In this document: positions 59,149 through 64,000 of the stretch, in pieces | How the letters are laid out: every line of letters starts with the position of its first letter | Position numbering within the stretch: the first letter of the stretch is position 1 | IMG/VR virus record: IMGVR_UViG_3300021389_000018 | Coordinates: 1 to 64,000 of that record | Length of the DNA stretch: 64,000 nt | Source: a virus | Strand: one strand, 5' to 3' | Made by a program: the position numbers and the translations under genes | The notes under the pieces: model-generated | The model's input: the letters and a program-made list of their open reading frames with translations, nothing else | Told to the model about the DNA's origin: nothing | The model's database searches: none

Positions 59149-59712
59149 ATGAAACAATTTATTATCAAGTTCTTGGGTCTTGACAAAATCCAACAAGAGT
59201 TAGAGTCTGTGAAAGCACAGTCTTACAAGTTAGAACAACAACTAATAGATGTTGATTGGACCGATGAAGCTAGTAGAGGTATTGACTATGATACACTGTC
59301 TGGTTATATAGATGAGGGCGATGTTGCTAATTGCTTTGATGCAAATGATATAGCTTCTAGAATTGATGTAAGTGATATAGCTTATGAGATTGACACTAGA
59401 GAGTTAGCACAAGGTATTGCCGATGAGCTTAGTTACTCTGATATAGCTGATAACATTAGCGAACAACACATTGCTGATTGTTTAGATATGGATGAGCCTA
59501 TTACCAATATAATAAATGAATTGGATTGGGAAACTATACTATCTAATATCAATGTGGGTGATAGACTTGCTGAAACATCTAGTGATACTGAAGAAGATAC
59601 TACTCGTAACATTAGTATGGATGCGGTTGAGTCTATGATAGATGCTAAGGTACAGCAGTTTGCTGATAGCCTTGAGGTAATGGTAAGTGCTAAATTAAAT
59701 ATCAATAAGTAA
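59149..59712 (+). CDS. acidic helical-repeat protein (187 aa)
   Basis: An N-terminal coiled coil (KIQQELESVKAQSYKLEQQL) leads to repeats of about 9-12 residues with the pattern D..DIA..ID (GDVANCFDANDIASRIDVSD; IADELSYSDIADNISEQHIA), roughly residues 55-115, then an acidic linker and a C-terminal helix. The repeats would stack as short helices. Proteins with similar DIA/DLA repeats occur in other phages without known role. It ends TAATG with the next gene. Confidence 0.55.
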   Translation: MKQFIIKFLGLDKIQQELESVKAQSYKLEQQLIDVDWTDEASRGIDYDTLSGYIDEGDVANCFDANDIASRIDVSDIAYEIDTRELAQGIADELSYSDIADNISEQHIADCLDMDEPITNIINELDWETILSNINVGDRLAETSSDTEEDTTRNISMDAVESMIDAKVQQFADSLEVMVSAKLNINK

Positions 59713-59906
59713 TGTTAGAGGTAAGTAAAGATATGCTAGATGCTTTAGCTTGGTTCAGAGATAATGATATCCCTGCAACTATAGATGATGGTAGCCTATT
59801 CATTGAAGTGAATAGCTATGAGATTATGGTAGACTCATCAGAGGTTTCGTACCGAGCTGAGTTATGGAAAGAGTATAACAACGAGGGGGCTGATAACCCC
59901 TCTTAA
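59712..59906 (+). CDS. small acidic protein (64 aa)
   Basis: Helical start (MLEVSKDMLDALAWFRDNDI) and a beta-rich remainder (GSLFIEVNSYEIMVDSSEVS). The last codons form a weak terminator stem. Coupled to the helical-repeat gene by a one-base overlap. Role unknown. Confidence 0.55.
   Translation: MLEVSKDMLDALAWFRDNDIPATIDDGSLFIEVNSYEIMVDSSEVSYRAELWKEYNNEGADNPS
59883..59902 (+). terminator. weak terminator-like hairpin
   Basis: GAGGGG and CCCCTC pair around an 8-nt loop, followed by TTAAATTTTC. It overlaps the end of the 64-aa gene. The poor T-run makes it leaky at best. Confidence 0.4.
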
Positions 59907-59913
59907 ATTTTCA

Positions 59914-60300
59914 ATGACTATGAAAACAAAAGAATTAATACCTATGGAATTTATCAGTAGCCACGGCACTCTCTATGTTAACGAAGATGGAACTATCCAT
60001 CCCGATACTGACATAGATGATGGTTGGCTACTCGATGTAGAACGAGTAGACATAGAAGAACTAGATAACTATCTAAGCTACTATGACCTACCCCTCGCTC
60101 AAGGTGGCGATGTACTTGACTTTGCTTATTGGGATAAAAAAGGTGTATACCATTTACCTTCTAGGCAATGGCGAGAGGATACCTTTCACAGAGTGAGTGT
60201 TGACTCTGACCCCGATGAAGCTAAGGCTTATTGGACTAAGGAAAGAATCAATGAGTTTATTGATAAGAGTTTTGAATGGATTAAAAACAATAGACTATGA
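59914..60300 (+). CDS. unknown acidic early protein (128 aa)
   Basis: Acidic with HGTLYVNEDGTIHPDTDIDD, WLLDVERVDIEELDNYLSYY and FAYWDKKGVYHLPSRQWRED. Compact soluble protein, no enzyme motif. A second ATG at codon 3 (MK...) is an alternative start. It overlaps the following gene by 4 bp. Confidence 0.55.
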   Translation: MTMKTKELIPMEFISSHGTLYVNEDGTIHPDTDIDDGWLLDVERVDIEELDNYLSYYDLPLAQGGDVLDFAYWDKKGVYHLPSRQWREDTFHRVSVDSDPDEAKAYWTKERINEFIDKSFEWIKNNRL

Positions 60301-60524
60301 AAAATGATTTAAAAGTTACAGGTGTTAGATACTATGACACTCGTAGAGGTATTGGATATGAATGCACTACTAATGTAGATGGTGTAAGAATATGGAACGA
60401 TGGTATGGGTGGTATTACTTTTATTGAAGGTACTTGGTCTCTTATCAAATCTTATCAGCACCTTAATGATAATGATTTAGAAAAATTAATAGACGCTTAT
60501 GAAAATAGTTTGGTTACAGGATGA
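60297..60524 (+). CDS. small conserved phage protein (75 aa)
   Basis: TGVRYYDTRRGIGYECTTNV and RIWNDGMGGITFIEGTW form a beta-rich pattern (TRRGxGYxCxTN ... IWNDGxGG) I have met in phage small proteins. No function is known. It overlaps both neighbours (4 bp and 26 bp). Confidence 0.55.
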   Translation: MKNDLKVTGVRYYDTRRGIGYECTTNVDGVRIWNDGMGGITFIEGTWSLIKSYQHLNDNDLEKLIDAYENSLVTG

Positions 60525-61200
60525 CAACATATTTGTTGTATCTAAATCTAAAACAACTAATAAGAAAATAAGTGATGGGTCTGCCTTAGTACAGACCTAC
60601 ACATTTAGTAAAGACCAATGGTTACTAGCTACTACTAGTAAGGGATTCGGTATGAAGAAGTTCTTTGCTATGGATGGTACTAATTGTTTGGACTGCCCTT
60701 ACTCTGGTAATCAAGGTAAGGGTGGCTGTTATACCCATAAGTTCAATCAGTATGTAGGCTTTCTTAGTATGCTTAGATCTATTAAGTTCTCAGACCTTAC
60801 ACCGCTTGATGCTGATAAGTATCTTGATGTGGTATTAATGTGTAAAGATTCTTATGTAAGGTTCGGTACTTATGGCGAGCCAAGTCTACTGAACTTTAGT
60901 TTGGTAAAGAATATGGCTTATGCTTCTAAGTCTTGGACAGGTTACACTCATCAATGGAATAAAGAGTGGGCAGATGAGTATAGTAAATACTTTATGGCTA
61001 GCACTCACAACAAGGAGGAAACCTATAAGGCAAGACAAAAGAACTACCGCTCGTTCATTGCTAGTACTACCGGTACTGAAGAAGCGGTTACTTGTCCAGC
61101 TAGTGCTGAGGCAGGATTCAAATCAAACTGTGCAAGCTGTGGCTTGTGTAGTGGTACGTTAGGTAAAGGAAGTAAGGATGTTAAAATCTTAGAACATTAG
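60499..61200 (+). CDS. Cys-rich conserved phage protein (DUF7227-like, 233 aa)
   Basis: An N-terminal beta part is followed by NCLDCPYSGNQGKGGCYTHK at about 55-74, then YVRFGTYGEPSLLNF and SWTGYTHQWNKEW, and a C-terminal Cys cluster TCPASAEAGFKSNCASCGLC. The order (CxxCP...GCY, R.GxYGxP, TGYTHQW, C..C..C) defines a phage family I associate with DUF7227. The Cys groups should hold zinc or an Fe-S cluster; the YGEP part recalls radical-SAM-like proteins. No catalytic role can be stated. Confidence 0.65.
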   Translation: MKIVWLQDDNIFVVSKSKTTNKKISDGSALVQTYTFSKDQWLLATTSKGFGMKKFFAMDGTNCLDCPYSGNQGKGGCYTHKFNQYVGFLSMLRSIKFSDLTPLDADKYLDVVLMCKDSYVRFGTYGEPSLLNFSLVKNMAYASKSWTGYTHQWNKEWADEYSKYFMASTHNKEETYKARQKNYRSFIASTTGTEEAVTCPASAEAGFKSNCASCGLCSGTLGKGSKDVKILEH

Positions 61201-61202
61201 TA

Positions 61203-61502
61203 ATGAAGACTAAATATACAGATGAGCAACTGCGAGAGCATAGCCTAAAGAAAGCTAAGGCTCTAGAGCAGATATGGATTAACATACGAATGCTAGATGA
61301 GTATGATCGTATGATGTTGACCGAAGAGATAGAAAGATTAAATACAAAAGAATTAGGTGGCGGACCTTATGACCACCTTGAATATGTAGAGGTGCAATAC
61401 GGTAATGAGGTAGAGATATGGGAAGATCCTAATACAGGGGATGCTTATGAAGTACCCATTGATATAGACAGACACTTTCACATTGCTAAGAAACTAAATT
61501 AA
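61203..61502 (+). CDS. unknown early protein (99 aa)
   Basis: Helical and charged in the first half (LREHSLKKAKALEQIWINIR; LDEYDRMMLTEEIERLN), acidic in the second (VEIWEDPNTGDAYEVPIDID). No motif recognised. It follows the Cys-rich gene by 2 bp. Confidence 0.55.
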   Translation: MKTKYTDEQLREHSLKKAKALEQIWINIRMLDEYDRMMLTEEIERLNTKELGGGPYDHLEYVEVQYGNEVEIWEDPNTGDAYEVPIDIDRHFHIAKKLN

Positions 61503-61508
61503 ATAATT

Positions 61509-61829
61509 ATGTCATCAATTTACAAGGATCAGTACAAAGAAGGGGATCATTTTAAATCCTACAAAAAAGTAACAACATTAGATGAAGCATTAAAGCATCC
61601 GCTAGTCCATCGTGAGGGTATTGAATTTTACGGACCCAGAGAGGGCTGGCAAGAAGATGGTTATATGTACCGAGTAAATCTGTCAAGCGAGGCAATGAAT
61701 TATTGGGTTAGCTGTGAGATTGGCGAGCATATGTCTGCTATAAATCTATATGGAGAAACAGAGAAAGAAGCAAGGGAGCAAGTCCTTTGGTTGCTCAACG
61801 ATTCTTTTTCTTATATGGAATCACACTAA
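61509..61829 (+). CDS. unknown early protein (106 aa)
   Basis: Soluble, with YKDQYKEGDHFKSYKKVTTL, FYGPREGWQEDGYMYRVNLS and a C-terminal helix. It has no Cys cluster or membrane segment, only single Cys. It ends directly before the composite operator at 61.8 kb, so a new unit probably starts after it. Confidence 0.55.
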   Translation: MSSIYKDQYKEGDHFKSYKKVTTLDEALKHPLVHREGIEFYGPREGWQEDGYMYRVNLSSEAMNYWVSCEIGEHMSAINLYGETEKEAREQVLWLLNDSFSYMESH

Positions 61830-61830
61830 C

Positions 61831-61869
61831 GTGAAACAATTAGTTTCACACTTAAAGTAATACTTTAAC
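61831..61869. promoter_or_regulatory. composite operator, site D
   Basis: GTGAAACAATTAGTTTCAC (a perfect 7-bp dyad around AATTA) is followed at 61851 by CTTAAAGTAATACTTTAAC. It matches the composite site at 54864-54900 in order, spacing and 30 of 37 bases. It fills the 64-bp gap before the gene at 61894. Confidence 0.7.
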
Positions 61870-61893
61870 TAAACACACTTAAATTAAATAATT

Positions 61894-62118
61894 ATGCCTA
61901 CTAAAAAATTCAGTACCCCGGAAACAGAACTACTTGCTATGTACTTTAACTATGAGAAAAAAGGTTGGAAGACTACAGAGGAGGTAAAATCTTTTGTTGA
62001 TAACTACCTGCAAGAGCAGTTAAGTAAAGCTAAAAGAGGCTATATGCAATTTGCTGTTAAACAAATGATTAAGCAAGCAGACAAAGTAATCAAGTACGAA
62101 GAGTTAGTCAGTGAATAA
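61894..62118 (+). CDS. small basic protein behind operator D (74 aa)
   Basis: Helical and Lys-rich (ELLAMYFNYEKKGWKTTEEV; QEQLSKAKRGYMQFAVKQMI; KQADKVIKYEELVSE). No family recognised. It stands alone between the composite operator and a strong terminator, so the operator should control this gene in particular. Confidence 0.6.
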   Translation: MPTKKFSTPETELLAMYFNYEKKGWKTTEEVKSFVDNYLQEQLSKAKRGYMQFAVKQMIKQADKVIKYEELVSE

Positions 62119-62178
62119 ATACACTTGATAGTATCAATGATATTGTCTAACTTCGGACTATCATCTTGATGCCTAGAT

Positions 62179-62214
62179 GGGAGGGGCATCCCAAAGCCCC
62201 CTCCCTCGTTTTTC
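62179..62214 (+). terminator. strong terminator
   Basis: GGGAGGGGC and GCCCCCTCCC pair with one bulge around ATCCCAAA, followed by TCGTTTTT. GATAGT at 62127 and ACTATC at 62157 form a further inverted repeat upstream. Confidence 0.88.
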
Positions 62215-62242
62215 AATTAGGGCTAACTATATTTAAAAAATT

Positions 62243-62599
62243 ATGTTACGTAGATTACTACTATGGTTTAGGAAACCAAGAGTGTCCTATCTTATTACAG
62301 ATACAAATGTAGAAGAGATATGGTACAACCGATTAGGTCTAAAGACTCAGCGTTCAGCTGATACAGGTATGGTCTTGATTATTAAGAAGGATGTAAGGGG
62401 AAGCGGTATAGTATATTACCGTTTCCATAACCAACCATTTGATGGGTCAGAGATACTTAAGTATACCACTAGTAAACCTAATGGCGCTATATACATACAC
62501 CAAGGATATGATACCAAGGTATTGCTAGACAAAAAGTACCGTATCCTTTTTGGATACTACCCTTCAAGAATATATATAAAGAGATTGTATGACCAATGA
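62243..62599 (+). CDS. unknown basic early protein (118 aa)
   Basis: Basic N-terminus (MLRRLLLWFRKPRVSYLI) that could associate with a membrane, then beta-rich sequence (ADTGMVLIIKKDVRGSGIVY; GAIYIHQGYDTKVLLDKKYR) and a Tyr/Lys/Arg-rich end. No family recognised. Overlaps the following gene by 11 bp. Confidence 0.55.
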   Translation: MLRRLLLWFRKPRVSYLITDTNVEEIWYNRLGLKTQRSADTGMVLIIKKDVRGSGIVYYRFHNQPFDGSEILKYTTSKPNGAIYIHQGYDTKVLLDKKYRILFGYYPSRIYIKRLYDQ

Positions 62600-62936
62600 T
62601 TGTAATAGATGGCTGGAGCGCCTGCTTGAGGAAGGCGCACCTGCCAATGTGTTAAAAGAGTTTAAGATTCTTTACAGTGAGCTGATGCTAGGTATAGCAA
62701 CCAACGATTCCTTTACAAAGGATGAGATATTTGATGTGATAAAAAGTATTGGGGATTCAGATGCTGATGCTGTAGATGCTAAAATGTACTTAGCTTATGT
62801 TATAGGTAAGTTCCAAGCAGCTGATGCCTATGCTACAACTATAGGTGGTATCCTTAATGAGGATGCTACTGAAGATACTATGCTATTCATAGATAAGCTA
62901 ATGGATGAAGCAGTAAAAGAAATTATAAATCGTTAA
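62589..62936 (+). CDS. unknown helical early protein (115 aa)
   Basis: Helical and acidic (LERLLEEGAPANVLKEFKIL; DEIFDVIKSIGDSDADAVDA; DTMLFIDKLMDEAVKEIINR). No motif recognised. It starts inside the upstream gene and is followed after 3 bp by a small basic gene. Confidence 0.55.
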   Translation: MTNDCNRWLERLLEEGAPANVLKEFKILYSELMLGIATNDSFTKDEIFDVIKSIGDSDADAVDAKMYLAYVIGKFQAADAYATTIGGILNEDATEDTMLFIDKLMDEAVKEIINR

Positions 62937-62939
62937 GCT

Positions 62940-63116
62940 ATGAAGTTATTAAGAGTTACAAAGCACAAGGTATATGTCAATAGATACCTAACAGATCTAA
63001 GATGGACTATGATAAATAATTGTCTGTCTTCAGTAGAAGATAATAAGAAAAAGATAACCGCTTCTGCTAAGTTAATTAAGAAGTACGAGCGTAGACTTAG
63101 ACTATTAAAGTATTAA
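62940..63116 (+). CDS. small basic protein (58 aa)
   Basis: ATG 62940 to TAA 63116, with MKLLRVTKHKVYVNRYLTDL and a Lys/Arg-rich coiled end (KLIKKYERRLRLLKY). High charge suggests nucleic-acid contact. It is the last gene before the candidate structured RNA at 63.1 kb. Confidence 0.6.
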   Translation: MKLLRVTKHKVYVNRYLTDLRWTMINNCLSSVEDNKKKITASAKLIKKYERRLRLLKY

Positions 63117-63119
63117 AGA

Positions 63120-63203
63120 TGGGGCTATAACAGTTCTCCGAAGCCTTGGGGAATGAGGGAATACCTGCCGCATTCACTATCATCAGGTCAACACTACGCC
63201 CCA
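63120..63203 (+). ncRNA. candidate structured RNA (84 nt), class unknown
   Basis: Ends pair as TGGGGC (63120-63125) with GCCCCA (63198-63203). Inside are TTCTCC/GGGGAA (63134-63153) and ACCTG/CAGGT (63163-63188), which together suggest a three-way junction. The length is near that of a tRNA, but there is no T-loop, D-loop or anticodon stem. It lies in a 250-bp gene-free gap right after a stop codon. It could also be the 3' end structure of the upstream mRNA. Confidence 0.4.
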
Positions 63204-63309
63204 CACCACACTTGGTTTATTCAGTAGTTAAGGTATTCAAAGGCATTGAAGTATAGTAGACATCACTCAACAAGCTATCTTGTCGGAAACATATTTTTTT
63301 ATATGGGGC
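63204..63309. other. gene-free stretch, nothing recognised
   Basis: No ORF, palindrome or promoter box is evident here. Together with the candidate RNA and the promoter it makes the second-largest gene-free gap in the window. Confidence 0.5.
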
Positions 63310-63340
63310 TTGGATGTCTGCTTTGCTTCTCTTATATTTG
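63310..63340 (+). promoter_or_regulatory. complete Bacteroidota-type promoter
   Basis: TTG at 63310-63312, 20 nt, then TATATTTG at 63333-63340. Both boxes and the spacing fit the consensus. Together with the portal promoter it has the clearest -33 element, and it drives the last visible genes. Confidence 0.75.
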
Positions 63341-63366
63341 TTAACAGTAATTAACAATTCAATATA

Positions 63367-63573
63367 ATGGCTTATCACAACAACCCTGAACACAAGAAGG
63401 TTATTGACTGCGTGTTGAAACAAAATGCAGTTATGTTCGCTAACCTTGGATCTGATTGTTCTAAATCAGATTACGACAAAGCAAAGATAAAAGAGAGACA
63501 GAAGCTTCGTAAAATTCATCATTTAGATGAGGAAAAGATTAGCAGACTTATTAAGGATTCTTTAGATGACTAG
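63367..63573 (+). CDS. small conserved phage protein (68 aa)
   Basis: The product has MFANLGSDCSKSDYDKAKIK followed by ERQKLRKIHHLDEEKISRLI. The GSDCSKSDYDKAK ... LRKI..LDEEKI pattern is one I associate with flavobacterial phages; function unknown. It is the first gene behind the promoter at 63.3 kb, and the next ATG overlaps its end. Confidence 0.6.
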   Translation: MAYHNNPEHKKVIDCVLKQNAVMFANLGSDCSKSDYDKAKIKERQKLRKIHHLDEEKISRLIKDSLDD

Positions 63574-63718
63574 TTCATCTAAAGCATTGTATTACTTAGA
63601 GAAATACAATGAATCCGAAGCAATTTTACAAGCAACTCAATGTTTAATAATGGCTCCCCCCAGAGAAAAAGATTTCTGGTGGAATGTTATTGAAAAAATT
63701 AAGAATAATGGAAAATGA
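63566..63718 (+). CDS. small protein coupled to its neighbours (50 aa)
   Basis: ATG 63566 overlaps the previous stop by 8 bp, and the TGA at 63716 lies inside the next gene. Product begins MTSSSKALYYLEKYNESEAI and contains APPREKDFWWNVIEKI. The double overlap is the main support. Role unknown. Confidence 0.55.
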   Translation: MTSSSKALYYLEKYNESEAILQATQCLIMAPPREKDFWWNVIEKIKNNGK

Positions 63719-63989
63719 TATGATTAGATTCCGGAAAGCTGTTAAGTTAATCTTGTTGATGCAAGCTACTTTAGAGCAGATGGATGAATTAAAGACTACA
63801 GCTATCTATCAAAAGGATGTAAAGCATATTATGAATAATCTAGAGCGTAAGCTAGAGAGATTTATAAAGCCTCACATTCATCAGCTTGCTCAGACCGAAG
63901 AGTTTATGATGATGCAAATATCAAGAGGTGTAGATAAAATAGTTAAATCAACATTAGAAGACATACACAACTACTCGGATGAAAAATAG
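63708..63989 (+). CDS. small helical protein (93 aa)
   Basis: An earlier in-frame ATG at 63684 is possible, but ATG 63708 follows the local pattern of short overlaps, giving MENDMIRFRKAVKLILLMQA. Entirely helical with coiled-coil character (HIMNNLERKLERFIKPHIHQ), a common type of small early phage protein. The next gene starts at 63979, within its last codons. Confidence 0.6.
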   Translation: MENDMIRFRKAVKLILLMQATLEQMDELKTTAIYQKDVKHIMNNLERKLERFIKPHIHQLAQTEEFMMMQISRGVDKIVKSTLEDIHNYSDEK

Positions 63990-64000
63990 ATTCGTAAAAG
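63979..64000 (+). CDS. start of a further gene (partial)
   Basis: ATG 63979 overlaps the end of the preceding gene, and seven codons (MKNRFVK) are visible before the window ends. Joining the end to the first base of the window would give a stop within four codons, so this is not the missing part of the gene at 1-123. Confidence 0.45.

Noticed and set aside
63120-63203. tRNA gene
   Set aside because: Length and closing stem fit loosely, but there is no T-loop consensus, no D-loop GG and no anticodon arm. Kept only as a structured RNA of unknown class.
1-64000. Lysogeny functions (integrase, excisionase, CI-type repressor, att sites)
   Set aside because: Both strands were read for them; no integrase-like or classical repressor gene was found, so a temperate lifestyle is not supported by this window.

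Overview
The window looks like most of the genome of a strictly virulent tailed phage that infects a member of the Bacteroidota, probably a marine flavobacterium. The host call rests on repeated promoter boxes of the form TAnnTTTG (the Bacteroidota -7 element), start codons without Shine-Dalgarno sequences behind A/T-rich leaders, and AT-rich coding. The structural genes (TerL, an ~810-aa portal, scaffold, HK97-type capsid protein, P22 gp4-like and gp10-like tail proteins, very large internal proteins) and the lack of a tape measure, sheath or major tail protein indicate a podovirus related to crAss-like phages and Cellulophaga podoviruses. That placement is inferred from gene order and motifs, not from a search. 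No integrase, repressor, tRNA, CRISPR array or transposon was found.

Layout. 1-5.9 kb (+): tightly overlapping replication/recombination operon with a putative annealing protein, PD-(D/E)XK exonuclease, SSB-like protein, primase-helicase and two more PD-(D/E)XK nucleases, ending in a bidirectional terminator at 5.9 kb. 5.9-54.5 kb (-): late genes. Read in the direction of transcription they are: lysis cassette (holin, u-spanin, M15 endolysin) with basic virion proteins; a fibre protein, GroES-like protein and TerL; portal; two giant fibres; small virion proteins; an operon with a membrane histidine kinase and a receiver-only response regulator; scaffold and capsid; tail connector and nozzle; peptidoglycan hydrolase; and a 2763-aa internal protein with a zinc-protease motif. 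One late-region gene, a MarR-like winged-helix protein at 51.4 kb, points the other way. 54.5-55.3 kb: a control region without a clear gene. It holds a repeated 19-bp palindrome, divergent promoters, a candidate structured small RNA with its own terminator, and more hairpins. 55.3-64 kb (+): many small early genes, several insulated by strong terminators, including RadC-like, DUF932-like, MGLDMYL-family and Cys-rich proteins.

The two arms diverge from 54.5 kb. If the molecule is circular or permuted, the rightward arm would run out of the window and back into the left replication operon, converging with the late arm at 5.9 kb. The ends do not join in frame, so some sequence (perhaps including a DNA polymerase, which I did not find) probably lies outside.

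The most unusual parts are the kinase/regulator pair built into a late operon by stop-start overlaps, the palindrome-based control region with a second composite copy at 61.8 kb, the candidate ~155-nt RNA, late promoters so close to the ATG that the mRNA should be leaderless or nearly so, and a 26-bp near-perfect inverted repeat before the RadC-like gene.
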